Source: Paulinella micropora
Taxonomy: Eukaryota; Cercozoa; Imbricatea; Euglyphida; Paulinellidae
Direction of reading: 5' to 3'
NCBI GenBank assembly: GCA_019918135.1
Contig: WBZZ01003100.1
Span: forward strand, 221,001-285,000
Length of the DNA: 64,000 nt
The notes under the pieces are model-generated. The model was not told the origin of the DNA, made no database searches, and saw nothing but the letters and a program-made list of their open reading frames with translations. Made by a program: the position numbers and the translations under genes. Positions 17,875-28,990 of the stretch are shown one piece after another (position 1 is the stretch's first letter; every line of letters starts with the position of its first letter).

Positions 17875-18748
17875 GTGATAATGGCCTGGGTGGCAAAGAA
17901 TAAGCTGGAGCCCCGCGAGTGTGCAACCTTGCGCTTCCGCGATCTGAGATCCTTTGTTTACTTCTGGGAAACAGACGGGAGGAAGGAGTATATCCTTGGC
18001 GTTGCGTACGGCGCTTTGCATAGCGAGGTTGAGTTCGCGGATCGCATAGTGCTTGATTTGCGGCAAGATAAGGCGGCAGGCGGGGCCAGGTGCGAGAAGT
18101 GCACCCAAGCTTTCAAAAAGCCGACGTTTGCCCACCCCAAAGGGGAGGAGTGTCCGTCCAAAAAAAGGCTGTTGGGAGAGCGGGCGTTGGCGGTTCACGT
18201 GAAGTCAGCCCTTACCGACGGCATGGACTACGAAGAGAAGCAACAGTACTTCAACTCGCTGGCCGCTCGCCGATCCAAAGCGAAAGCTAAGGCAAAAGGA
18301 AGGTTCTCCACTATGCTGAAGCGCGACTGCATCACGCTTCTGGAAGGGCTAGGCCTATCCACAGAGGGTGTGGTGGCCGAGCTTCAGCAGAGGCTGGAGG
18401 AATCTCTTGGTAAACAAGCGGAGCCAGGCAAGGCGCAGAAAAAGGGCGCTAAAAAGGGATCTAAGAAAGGTGCTAAAAAGGGTGCGAGGAAACAACAGCA
18501 GCGGGTTGAGGAGAAAGCAGCGCGTGGCAACAAGAAGGCGGCCAGAGCGACTGCGAGGGCTGCTGCACCACCAGGTAAGCGAAGGTTCAAGGCGGCCCGG
18601 CGGGTGGACTACGGGAAATCAGATGCCGAAGAAGCAGATGAGGAATGGCAAGAGGAGGAGGAAGCAGTGAAAGAGTCGGAAGATGAAGCAGTTGCCTGGG
18701 TTTGCGACGTCTGCAATCATCCGAACTATGGCCCGCTCCCAGGCAGCG

Positions 18749-18762
<14 letters not shown>
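17875..18762 (+). pseudogene. SAP-domain nuclear protein truncated by microsatellite
   Basis: The 295-residue frame starts MAWVAKNKLEPREC. A possible zinc site (CEKCTQAFKKPTFAHPKGEEC) lies near residue 75. A SAP-like DNA-binding helix pair (KRDCITLLEGLGLSTEGVVAELQ) lies near residue 145. A long lysine/alanine-rich stretch with histone-H1 character follows, then an acidic segment. At the very end, WVCDVCNHPN looks like the first half of a PHD or similar zinc finger. It is cut off where the frame enters the GATA repeat and meets a stop. I infer a chromatin-associated protein whose C-terminus was lost to repeat expansion, or whose next exon lies beyond. Composition is less GC-rich than the viral island. 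The opposite-strand ORF is a shadow. Confidence 0.5.
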
Positions 18763-18793
<31 letters not shown>

Positions 18794-18797
18794 CATG

Positions 18798-18869
<72 letters not shown>

Positions 18870-19180
18870 TATTCGATAGATAGATTGATATCTTAGATTG
18901 ATAGATAGATAGATAGATAGACAGATAGATAGACAGATAGATAGATGGATAGATAAATGGATAGATAGATAGATAGATAGATAGATAGAGAGAGAGATAG
19001 ATAGAGAGATAGAGAGATAGAGAGATAGAGAGATAGAGAGATAGAGAGATAGCGGGATAGAGAGATAGCGGGATAGATAGATAGATAGATAGATAGATAG
19101 ACAGATAGACACAGACAGACAGACACAGACAGACAGACAGACAGACAGATAGATAGGATGGTTGGATGGATGGATGGATG

Positions 19181-19215
<35 letters not shown>

Positions 19216-19235
19216 GGATAGATTAGATAGATATG
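18744..19235. repeat. (GATA)n-dominated microsatellite
   Basis: About 490 bp of GATA units with interspersed GAGA, GACA and GGAT variants. The minus-strand ORFs of Leu-Ser-Ile-Tyr repeats are artefacts. The repeat directly truncates the SAP-domain gene. Confidence 0.97.
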
Positions 19236-19697
19236 TCAGTTACATTTTGTAGGTTGACAGTGGGTGTGGCGACGGCGAATAATCTTTGAAATGCCGCGTA
19301 ATAACCCACCGTGGCTGGCAAGTGCCACCAGCAGCTGGGAATATCAGGAAGTTGTTGTTTTTTTTTCATGATTTTAGTTGTTTTGCTCTGTTTGCAGCGT
19401 GGCAATCGTTTGTTTATGATTAGGTGCTAGCACTTGAATAATATTGCTTGGCTGTTTTCGTGACCCAGCGCTAGCGGCAATCTTTCAAAGTAGTCTTAAG
19501 TCATATGCAATCGTCTTTCAAGGTTTTTTGCACTTTTTGCAATAAATTAATGTTTTTATTAATAATAATGAGTTTTTAGCGATAATTGTGCAATTTTAAT
19601 AATTTGTGCAAAAATTCATTTTCCGTACGACCGGACCTTTGAGCGGCCCCTCTTATCTTGAACCGGATCTTGCGACAATGTCTGAAAAAAAACTGTT
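19236..19697. other. AT-rich spacer upstream of copia, nothing coding seen
   Basis: There are no convincing genes here. AT-rich sequence such as TTTTTATTAATAATAATGAG sits near 19552-19575. A 5' LTR matching the 222-bp 3' LTR at 28177 was looked for and not found by eye. Either the 5' LTR is absent or it has diverged beyond recognition. Confidence 0.5.
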
Positions 19698-19994
19698 TTG
19701 GACAACCCCAAAGACGCTCGCTACTGGTGGATCGACCAAGACTGTGAGCTGATTGTCCTACCCGCTTTAGTGGCAGAATGTCGCAGAAACATTCTGCCTG
19801 CTTTTTCGGGAGTGGTCAGCAAGTTTGCTTCCTCCAAGTCTCCCACGGGTCGAGTCTGGATCGTTTCTGCTTGGGACGACGAGAAGGGCCAAACCATCAA
19901 AATTCATTTGGAGGAGCGCTGGTGTTTGCATTCGGGCAACAGAGCAGAGTTGCCTGAGGATTTGACCTGGGAACCGGTAAAGGTTCCACAATGA
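19698..19994 (+). CDS. Small ORF upstream of Gag, unknown
   Basis: The 98-residue frame begins MDNPKDARYWWIDQDCEL. Its TGA stop overlaps the Gag start codon as ATGA (19991-19994). That arrangement is typical of coupled termination-reinitiation and suggests the ORF belongs to the element. It is mildly hydrophobic and Trp-containing, and I recognised no family. It could instead be the tail of a flanking host gene into which the element inserted. Confidence 0.45.
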   Translation: MDNPKDARYWWIDQDCELIVLPALVAECRRNILPAFSGVVSKFASSKSPTGRVWIVSAWDDEKGQTIKIHLEERWCLHSGNRAELPEDLTWEPVKVPQ

Positions 19995-22900
19995 GTAGCC
20001 TCCCAAAGGTTATGGGCCTTGGAACCGAGAAACACATGGGTTTAAAGCAAGAGTACATCCCGCAGTTGGATGGAACAACTCGGAATTATTCTGACTTTTG
20101 TTACAAGATAGAGAACTATGCGAAAGGCATCAGTGCCTGGCATGGAGAGTGTGTTAAGCTGGCATTCCATGCCCCAGCTAAGGCGAAGGTTAAATATCCC
20201 TACGACCCTGCAAAAGCAATGGAAGTAGAGGAATGGGAGTTGCCAGACGAGCCAGAGTCAGAAGACACTCCAGACTCAGAATCAGAGACAGAAGGCAGTA
20301 CCTCAGACGGCGGTAGGCAGAGACCCAAAACGAAGAAGGATGAAGGAAAGACGCCTGCAGCAGACAAACCGAAAGAGTGGGCAAAAATGTCTGATGAACA
20401 GAAGACACAATGGAAAGAGAAGAGAGCTAAGAGACTGAAGCGAGAGAAGAGAAAAGAGTCTAAACGAGCATACACATTAAGAGTAAGAACTATACAGAAA
20501 GAGAAGAAGCATTATGAACGCATGCGAACACTGCAACTCATTCTTTCTGTCGCTTTTTTTCACCCTGTTGTTGTACGTTACTTGCGCACTAAAACAGTGA
20601 CAGGACCGATAGAGCTGATAGAGGCAGTCAGAGCAAAGTTCGGTTCAATCTCCGGGGTAAGCAAGAATATCAAAGCGCAAATATTTGAGAATATGTATCC
20701 AAAACCCGGACAAAATGTTGATGCATGGTTGAACGACTACATTGCGATGAAAGGAGAGGTAGAGAGTCACAGAACACATCCATTTGATGAGGACGATCTC
20801 ATAAGAGGATTGCTCGCAAAGCTTGCCCGACACCCCGCATACGGAGAGAGTTTTAAAGCACTTCACTACAACCTACCACCTAACCTAAGACCCAAATTTG
20901 ATGACCTAGTCGATAGTGCGAGAGACACTTGGGCACTTTGGAGGAAGGACAAGTGGAAGGAAGAAGAGAAGAGGGAGAGAGCTGACAAGAACACGAGGCA
21001 GAAGAGAGAGTCATACCTCATGTTGGGTGATCAGGGAGATCAAGAGGAAGGGGGTAAGGGCAAGTTCAGAAAGTTTAAGAAGAAGGAAGAATGGTGGCTC
21101 AAAGTCACTGGTTATGAGTGTAATGAGAAAGGCCATACGAAGAAGTTTTGCCCAAAGAAGAAACCCCATAAGAAAGGTCAAGTGAGTGATGACAAGCACG
21201 ACAAAAAGAAGAAAAAGGGAAAACCTCAGAAAACTTCTAACAAGAAGTCTCACAAAGACCTAACCCTCATCAGAGAGGAAGAACAAGAAGGGGAAGACGA
21301 AACCGATACTGACGCTTTACTCGTACACTTGAGGGGAGATGTTCCACACGAAACTGGGGAAACCCCTGATGGCGAGAGAGGCAGGGAGAGAGCGAACGTC
21401 GAGTCTGGGGAACCCCAGATTGAGCCAGGTGTTCGTCCCCTGTCACCAAATCAAACTAAACAAAGTGACGAAAGAGGGAGTCCCTCCGTCACACCCATCT
21501 CACGCTCTCAAAGTCAGCTAACCGGGACAGTCTCCGCAGACACCCCACCCCAGCGTCACAAACAAACCCCTAAAACACCTCCAACAACATATGGGAGGCA
21601 TACTCGAGAAAAACCGAGGTCCCTAAAATGTCACGGGAAAAACAAAAAGAACAGTCCTTGTCAGATCTCTCTTGACCATGACAAAAAGGGGCCAAACGCT
21701 GCGCAAGCTTCACGAATGGTCTATGGCTTATTTTGCGGGTATCATGCAAAGAAGCAAGACCCGGAATATCCCTTGTTAGACTTGTCTGTAAGCCCAGACC
21801 TCCGCCCTCCCAAATCCCCTTATTATCCTGACGAGAGAGGTTTGAGAGAGGATGCAGTAGCGAGAGGGATAGTGATACAGCACAACCTCACAGCCACATT
21901 CACTGCACAGACTCCACAGAGGAAGGCAGAGAGTGAGAAGAGTAAGGTGAAAGGGGAAGTGAAGGGGAGTAGGCGTGAAGAGAAAGCACCGCAAAAACCC
22001 ACCTCCACCACACAGACACCTCACACCCCATCATCAGCACACGTCACACAGACCGACACACCAGTGCAGAGTGAGGTCAGTGATGAGGGAGACGATGAAG
22101 AAAAGATGGATGATGACCATGACTCACGATGTTCTGATGAGATCAGACATGATATGGCTATGGCAGCATGTGTAGATGATGATGAAATAGACACTGAGCA
22201 TTTGCAATTTACGCGCAAAGGAAATGTTAAGCAATATGCACTGAAACATAAGAAAGACACTCACGATGTAAGTGGGAGTCCGGCATCTGCCAGACTGCCC
22301 AGTGCTGTTGCAGGGACCGGAGAGGCCAAGGGGAAACGACGAGGAGATATCGCTACAGCCTCTACACCTAAACCAGGTCCAATACCCCATGCTCAGCCAC
22401 ACACCGACGCACCACCCATCATCACTTTTAGAGACATAGCACAGCTCGCTCAACAACTCACGACAACCTGCGTTAGAGAAAGCAACGGTGAGGTGAGGAG
22501 AGTGAGTGAGGGGAAGTTAGTGCTAGATGAGTTCTTGACAGACGTGGTGAGAGCAATGGAGGGAGTGTATATAGCGCATGCAGCCCGCGCAACACTATCC
22601 CCACCAGCACAGACCGAAGACACTGTCAGTAACACTCCACAGCCACCAGCACCATTAAAACACCAGAAAAGCAGACAGAACTACGCACTAGTGTTAGATG
22701 GTGAGGGAGGACGAGACAAGAAGAACACGATAGTTCAGGACAGTGGATCTTCTAGAGACATTGCATGCAACCCTGAAATATTGCATGACATTAAGTCAGT
22801 ACCTCCTGTTAGGCTAATAACTGGTAATGGAGAGTGTGAAATAGCACAGGAAGGAACGGCTAGAGTGACGTGAATTAACGGACATGGCAAACCCGTTACG

Positions 22901-23173
22901 GTGTCGAGGCCTATGCTCCTCGATACCAGGGTACCCGTGAACATAGCGTCAACCGGCAGGATGGACCATATCCATCATCGTTCTATCGTTCATAAAAATG
23001 GACAGCTGGTAATCCTAAAGCACCCCATAAGGATAGAAGAGAAGAACGTACTTGTCCGTGGCAGACTCATGTCGACCCTCCTTTACAGGTGGGATGATGA
23101 GCTTGACACACCATTGGATATAAACGAGCGTTTTGAACCTCCGCAGAGACAGAATAGAACTGTAGTGGGGTAG
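19991..23173 (+). pseudogene. Copia Gag-protease, interrupted by in-frame TGA
   Basis: The Gag part has a UBN2/Ty1-copia-type capsid domain at about residues 175-320 (LIEAVRAKFGSISG, KPGQNVDAWLNDYIAMKGE). A zinc knuckle near residue 375 (ECNEKGHTKKFC) lacks the expected first cysteine. A long low-complexity linker of about 500 residues follows, rich in Ser, Thr, Pro, Lys and Asp/Glu, which is much longer than usual. Protease begins at about residue 900 with DSGSSRDIACN as the catalytic site. A TGA at 22871-22873 stops the frame. The same frame then resumes with the rest of the protease (PVNIASTGRMDHIHHRS) to a TAG at 23173. The homologous fragment at 1-600 has no stop at the corresponding point, which supports a nonsense mutation. 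Confidence 0.8.
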
Positions 23174-23250
23174 GAGGGGAGGGAAACCCCAAAAGAGAAA
23201 GAGAGGAGCGTAGACAGACAGAGGGCAAAACGGGGGAAGTAACACTGTAT

Positions 23251-24528
23251 GTGTCTTATCCCCGCAAGCCAGGTTCAATTAGAAAGGTAGATATAGAACT
23301 GTTTCACTATGCTTGTGGACACTATAGCATTAAGAAGATGAGAGCTCAGGCAAATGCATTAGGCATAAAGCTAGTAGGAGACGAGAGAAAGGTAGAGTTC
23401 TGCGAAGCCTGCATGATAGGTAAGGCGAAGCAGTTGCCTAGATTTAAGGTCAACAGAATAGAGAGAGCTAGTAAGCCAGGAGTAGTACTACACTTAGATA
23501 CCGGAACGTGGTCAGTCCGCTCAATACACGGGAAGAGACATAAATTTTCGGTTACGGACGATTACTCGTTGTTTATTAAAGATGATTATCTTTCGCATAA
23601 AAATGAGTTTATTGATTGCCTTAGGCAAGCAGTAGCGTTTTATGAGAGACAGACAGGAAATAGAGTACAAGAAATAAGATGTGATCAAGAGTTTGACGTC
23701 CCGAAAGAAGTGATAGAGTGGTGGAAGCCTAGACAGTTTATTTGGAAAACATCGGCAACGGGGGACAAGGATGGTAACCCTATTGCTGAGAAAGCCAATG
23801 ACATCACGTCTGGGGCCGCGAGGGCCATGCGTTATCACGCACATCTGCCCATTTCTTTCTGGGCAGAGATGGAGCACTCAGCCACCACCCTACACAACAT
23901 TTTGCCTGCCACCCAAGGTCCTAGAAAGGGTATGTCCCCATATGAACAGCTGTTAGGAAGGAAACCGTTTTTGACACACCTTAGACCAATAGGATGCATG
24001 GGAGTGATGTACACAGGCAAAGGTAGAAAAGGACAATTTAGAGGAAAGAAAGTCATGCTAGTAGGGTATGACCTATTTAGAGAGTTATACAGAGTGTGGG
24101 ACGGTAGCAAAGTGATAGCAGGAGTTAGGAACGTGCGATTTAACCCGTACGTGATAGGAAAGGATGCACACCCACACAGAACCGTAGAGTGGGATGAGGA
24201 TGTAGCTGAGGGGGAGAGTGAGAGTAAGGATGTCGATGTTGAACAAACACACTCCACACCCACGACCACCACAGTTACCACCACCCACACACAAGAGGAC
24301 ACGACACAGACTCATGACGATGACGACACATATGACCATGTCGATGATGTTAGTCAGTCAGAAAGTCAACAAGAACAGGGGGAGTATGGAGGGAACACAG
24401 GGGGAGACAGCTTAGATGCCAACACACATCAACACAAGATAGCTTTACAACACAGGACATCGACACCACATCGACAGCTGCACCCCATCCCACAGACACA
24501 ACCCCGCAGACAATCAACACAGGACTAG
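23251..24528 (+). CDS. Copia integrase
   Basis: A pre-integrase zinc-binding motif (HYACGHYSIKKM...FCEACMIGKAK) is followed by the DDE-type catalytic core. The first Asp is in HLDTGTW, the second in IRCDQEF, and the Glu probably lies in NPIAEKAND. It integrates the cDNA copy into host DNA. The C-terminal half includes the usual copia signature region (MSPYEQLLGRKPFLTHLRPIGC) and a Thr/Asp/Gln-rich tail. It lies in a different frame from both Gag-protease and reverse transcriptase, so it would depend on shifts or is separated by mutation. Confidence 0.85.
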   Translation: MSYPRKPGSIRKVDIELFHYACGHYSIKKMRAQANALGIKLVGDERKVEFCEACMIGKAKQLPRFKVNRIERASKPGVVLHLDTGTWSVRSIHGKRHKFSVTDDYSLFIKDDYLSHKNEFIDCLRQAVAFYERQTGNRVQEIRCDQEFDVPKEVIEWWKPRQFIWKTSATGDKDGNPIAEKANDITSGAARAMRYHAHLPISFWAEMEHSATTLHNILPATQGPRKGMSPYEQLLGRKPFLTHLRPIGCMGVMYTGKGRKGQFRGKKVMLVGYDLFRELYRVWDGSKVIAGVRNVRFNPYVIGKDAHPHRTVEWDEDVAEGESESKDVDVEQTHSTPTTTTVTTTHTQEDTTQTHDDDDTYDHVDDVSQSESQQEQGEYGGNTGGDSLDANTHQHKIALQHRTSTPHRQLHPIPQTQPRRQSTQD

Positions 24529-26605
24529 GACATGCACACGCACTCACAGATGCATCTGATCCTCAAGCACAGCACGAGAGAAGAGCATATGAAGAGAGTG
24601 AGCAACCTAGTAAGGAAAGAACGTGGGAGCAAAGTGACAAGATCACTGAAGCTAACATAGTTCATGAAGGAAAACGCATAAGACGACAAGCACACCAACC
24701 ACCATTACAACCGCAAAGCTCGGAACCATCACGACCGCATAGTAGTGAACTAAAACGAAAACAAAAAGTAGTTGAGGTTCGGGAACTAGAGGGAGTGAGA
24801 GTGAGAGTACTTGCGAGAGAGTGGGGAGATGAGTGGGCAGAGAAGACATACGGGCGAGGCTGGGAAAACAAAGTACGCACAGGTATAGTAAAGCAAAAGT
24901 GTGCTCCCAAAGAGAGGTTAAAAGTAAGAAGACAACCTAAGCCATCTCACTTTGTTCAGTTTGAGGACAGACTAGAAAAGATGCTAGATTCTGAGATCAT
25001 TAAGTACAAGGTAAGTGAGGGAGAGTCCGTATTGCCTGCTGGAGGGTTGGAGAGTGCTATGTTATGTTATGATAGATGCATGAATGAGCCAAACGAATTT
25101 TTGCTTTATCTTAACATTCGTCTACCAAAAGAGATAGCAGAGCAGGGATTGACAGCGAAAGAGTTGTTAGAAGGCATGAAGAAGGAGATACAGTCCCTTA
25201 AGGATTTCAAGACGTACACGTGGGTTAATTACAGCGAAGCCAAGAAGGCTGGTGTTAGTAAGATAGTTAGGCTCACTTGGGTTCACAAAGTGGAGATAGA
25301 CGAGAACGGAAAGAAGTTTGTTAAGTCTAGATTAGCTTTGAGATGAGACATGTTAGAACCAGGAGTCAGCTATAACCCCGACCAGTTGTTCGTTCCTTGT
25401 GCCTCACACCGCTCACTGCTCATGCTTGCTAAAGTAACTGCCTGGCATGGTAATAAGCTTTATGGAATTTATTTCAAAAATGCTTATCTAAATGCCCACA
25501 TGCAAGACCCGGTATTTGCTTACCCACCTGATGTAATGGATAGAGAGGGAAAAGAGGGGATGATATTGCGTTTCGATGGTGCTTTGTATGGTGCGCCGCA
25601 GGCAGGTAGAAGGTGGTATAACATACTAGCCCCTAAGTTAGAAGAATTAGGATTTAGGCTGTTAGACTCCGATTTATGTATGTTCGTAGAGAAAGACAAG
25701 CCTATAAGAGAAGCTATAGTGGGAATATTTCACGTAGATGATTTGATATTTTCCGCACCAAGCAAAGAAGCTTATGAAAAATTCGCGTCTGCGTTAGAAC
25801 AGTATTACCCGCTAAAGAGGCTAGGAGTCGCAAAGGAATTCAAAGGTATCGAGATAGTGCATGAGAAAGACAGAATCGTCTTGCACCAGCGGAAATACCA
25901 GTGGCAAATTTTACGTGAGACAGGATACGCAAATTCTCGTCCGGTTAGTACTCCAGCAGTAGACCAATCACCAGAAGCAATGTCGGAGGAAGCCATTTTG
26001 CGTAAAATGTCTATTCCGAGTATAGTAGGCAGTTTGCTTTATTTAGCCAAGATGACGAGGCCAGATGTTGAGCAAGCACTCAATGCTGCAAGCGTCATGC
26101 AAACCATAGATAAAGGTATAACCTACGCTATGTTAGGCAGAATTTTGCGCTATTTAATCAAGTCTTTTCGCGGTTTAGCTTTTCACGGGCCAAAATCCGT
26201 ACAACAGGGTAAGACCTACCCTAAAGTCACGCTGTGGCCTGATGCCGCACATAAAGTTTGTCCAAAAACCGGTAAGTCTCGCACAGGTTATATAATCTTG
26301 TGGGGCGAAGACCCGATAGGATGGCTTTCTAAAAGACAGAGTAGGATAGCACTTAGTTCGAATGACGCGGAAATTTACGCTGCTGCTGAATGTATCAGAG
26401 AGGGACTAGCGGCCATGTCAGACAGGAACTCGGAATTCCGCAAAAGGGTGCAGTTGAAATTTTTGAGGATAATTCACAGACAATTCTCGCGGGTGAGAGG
26501 GGATTATCCGGCCCTCGCACTAAACATTTGCCTCTCGAATTGCATTTCATTCACCACCTACAGAGAGATGGAGAGATTAAGTTTATAAAGGTAGGAACTA
26601 AATAG
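24529..26605 (+). pseudogene. Copia reverse transcriptase and RNase H, disrupted
   Basis: The reverse transcriptase region shows KLYGIYFKNAYLNAHM, RFDGALYGAPQAGRRWY and the catalytic HVDDLIF box (the family's usual YVDD). The RNase H region has WLSKRQSRIALSSNDAEIYAA. A TGA at 25344-25346 replaces the glycine normally found in the conserved RGD-like motif (SRLALR then DMLEPG). Near 26430 the frame shifts and RNase H finishes in another frame (FEDNSQTILAGERG, TKHLPLELHFI). The upstream linker resembles that of the second copia element at about 33.2 kb (WAEKTYGRGWENKV versus WAKQTYGEKWETAI). Confidence 0.85.
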
Positions 26606-26740
26606 CAGATAGGAGATTTACTTACAAAACCGTTACCCCTCTTCACTAGTCAATCGACTGAAGGAGGAACAGAACACAAACGAACAAAAACCAAACATAG
26701 GAGCTGACACTGTCCTCCTGTTGATCACTACTACGACATC

Positions 26741-28070
26741 ATGTCGACAGAGACCGCCGAAGTGAGTGAATTCTCGGAGGCAGATCAAAGAAGAGAAGAA
26801 GAAGAAGCAGGAGGAGGAGGAGGAAGAGGATTGAATGAAGGAGGAGGAGGAGGATTGAATGAAGGAGGAGGAGGAGATGAAGGAGTAGGAGGAGGAGTAG
26901 AAGAGGGCTGGGATGATGAAGGAAGATATGGAGGAGACGAAGATGAAGGAGGATTTGAACAAGAAGAGACGGGAGGAGGAGGAGCATATGGTAATCCCTT
27001 ACCACCTGCCTACACGGGAGGAGGAGGACGAAAAATGATCGACTTGATTCATAGTGATGGAGAGGAGATCACAGTGGAGGAACAACAGTGGGTGCAAGAC
27101 CACTATGACCTCACTAAAGAAGAGTTTGATAACAAGATGGGGGTAGAGAAGGACACCTATGTGTGGATCCCTCAGGATCAAAGAAGAGAGAAAAGTCGTG
27201 CTAAAAAGGATGTCTATATCCTATTATCAAACACAGCACAGCTCCTCGGCAAACTGGTCTCTGATCCAGAAGAGAGAAAGAAGATACAGCATATCAAGTT
27301 TGGGGACACACACACCCACCTTGAATTACTCGATGCTGTCTTTGGGGTGTACACTCAAACCCTGATTTGGGAACGTACATACGGCCCACGATGTGAGGGT
27401 TACCTCCAGTACACAAACCCAAGAGCAACGGCTAGATTCCTCGCGACTGGTCAGGAGGCAGTCGATGTAACAAAAATGAAGACCAATCTGGGTTCGAAAA
27501 ACTCGAGTGGCATATTTCATTTTTTTACAATGGAAATAAAGGCCTTGGAGGAGGGGAAGGCAGAGATGGAAAAAAGCATTAAGGCATTGATGAGTTAGAG
27601 AAGACCGACAGAGTTCTGACCAAGATCAGACTGTTGATGGGTGCGTTACTGCACAAGGAGGCATGGAAGAGATGGATTCCTACCAAGGATCACTCTGTCC
27701 TTAAATCACTTAGTAACGCACCACCGGTCGCCAACAAAGCAGGTGTTGACCAATATGTGGAGAAATATAATTTTCTCAGATCTGCTTCTGAATTGGTGGC
27801 CTTTATCACTCATGCTCAAAAAGCTGGTGATATCTGAGAAGAAGAAGGCGAAAGAGAATGAGGAGTTCGAGAAGACGATGAGACTGGAAAGAATGAAAGC
27901 AAAAGTGAGTGGTGCAAAGACACACCCTCCGACATATTTGACCCCACCAGCTCCTGCCCCACCAGCCCCTGCACCCTCGGGCTCAACTACGGTGGTGGTC
28001 ACAAACACGGAGAAGAAGGACAGACAGAACATCATAAATGCCTTCAAGGGGAGGGTAACAGTGGTTACGT
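26741..28070 (+). CDS. Third ORF of the copia element, unknown function
   Basis: The first frame (26741-27598, 285 residues) starts MSTETAEVSEFSEADQ and has a Gly/Glu-rich low-complexity N-terminus. A folded-looking part follows (VYILLSNTAQLLGKLVSDPEERKK, GDTHTHLELLDAVFGVYTQTL), and it ends in a coiled-coil-like helix. After the TAG, related helical sequence continues in other frames (KEAWKRWIPTKDHSVLKSL, then a Pro/Ala-rich tail) to about 28070. I therefore read one longer damaged ORF of about 430 residues. Sireviruses and a few other copia lineages carry a third ORF in this position, sometimes called env-like. I see no signal peptide or membrane segment here, and recognise no family. Confidence 0.55.
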
Positions 28071-28176
28071 TATGTTTTGAGTTTGTGTTTTCACATGTTT
28101 CACAAATAGTAATAGTGGTCGTAACATATATTAGGACCTGCAGTAACTTTCATAATTTACCTTGTTCCAGGGGGAG

Positions 28177-28398
28177 TGTTGGAACTAATAATTAATATTA
28201 ATAATAGCTAGTTACCCGGCCGGAAGTATCGGAGTAACGGTGTCGTTAGAGCCATTACTTAGATCCGGCCAGTTATGTTACTTTGCGCTCTGCGCTTCGC
28301 GCCTTTTCTATTCTCTATTAAAGTTCTGTTACTGCAAACTGCGTTTGGTGAGAGTTCCAGATTAATATATTTAATACAATTAATATATTATTCTAACA
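28177..28398 (+). repeat. 3' LTR of the copia element
   Basis: This 222-bp sequence begins TGTTGGAA and ends TTCTAACA, with imperfect inverted ends, directly after the polypurine tract at 28169-28176. It contains TATTAAAG and AT-rich ends. The next five bases (GTTGG) would be the target-site duplication, but the partner flank was not located. Confidence 0.75.
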
Positions 28399-28990
28399 GT
28401 TGGTGGCATTCAACCCGAAGCAGGCCTCCTTCGTCCTCAATCTCGACCAGAACCCCGACCTCCGTCACAACCTCTTCATGGTCGAGGTACCGGTCAAGAA
28501 ACAGCGCCATTCCGCCGACAGACAACGTGTGAACGTCTTCTAGAAGCCTACGGAGCTGTCCAAGCAGATTTTGTCAACCATTCTGCCTCCTCTGAGCAAT
28601 GTTCTTGTTTTGGTTCGGGCTCAGAGGTGATCGGTGCTTTGGAGGCCGACATGCGAGTTACTGGCATCGACATCGACACAAAGCAGGTTGACTTCGAAAA
28701 GGCTCGTGTCCGGGAGTTCCTGAAACCGACCAAGAAGAAGGGCAAGAAGAAAAAAGCTTCGACGACGAAGTTGAGGAGGACGATGAGGAGGAGGAGGAAC
28801 GAGACCCAGGCAAAGTCGACAAAGCTCTTGCGAAAAAGGGGCACATTGGCGGTAGTGCAAAGGGCGTGACCAAGTCGGCCTGTTTCACTTGCAAGAAAAG
28901 CATGGACCTCGAAAAAGACGACTTTGTGCACTGGGAACACGCCGACGACAACCACTACCTGCATGCACCGCTGTACGGGGCCAGTTCGTA
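28399..28990 (+). pseudogene. DNA methyltransferase remnant
   Basis: Directly after the LTR, one frame reads FNPKQASFVLNLDQNPD and KPTELSKQILSTIL. After a shift near 28605 another reads FGSGSEVIGALEADMRVTGID. The KP...L helix followed by a GSGS loop and a hydrophobic strand ending in Asp is the S-adenosylmethionine-binding signature of beta-type DNA adenine/cytosine methyltransferases. A Lys-rich and acidic tail and a Cys pair (CFTCKKSMDLEKDDF) follow. The layout resembles the methyltransferase region at 43.2 kb (LDLCSGSGSCAIAAL), so this may be a decayed second copy of that gene, interrupted by the copia LTR. A stop at about 28540 and at least one frameshift make it nonfunctional. Confidence 0.55.

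Larger units (their letters stand above)
19698..28398 (+). mobile_element. Ty1/copia LTR retrotransposon, degenerate, with extra ORFs
   Basis: The order Gag, protease, integrase, reverse transcriptase and RNase H is the copia (Pseudoviridae-type) order. A polypurine tract (CAGGGGGAG) abuts a 3' LTR at 28177. Unusual additions are a small ORF overlapping Gag at the front and a third ORF after pol. Several stops and frameshifts (TGA at 22871, a -1-type shift near 24530, TGA at 25344, a shift near 26430) show this copy is inactive. The 5' LTR was not found. The fragment at 1-600 belongs to the same family. Confidence 0.85.

Noticed and set aside
17650..18198. 182-residue minus-strand ORF opposite the SAP gene
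   Set aside because: The plus strand shows recognisable domain sequence (SAP-like helices, zinc pattern). The minus ORF has none and is a shadow.
18587..19126. Minus-strand ORFs of Leu-Ser-Ile-Tyr repeats
   Set aside because: Six-frame translation of the GATA microsatellite.
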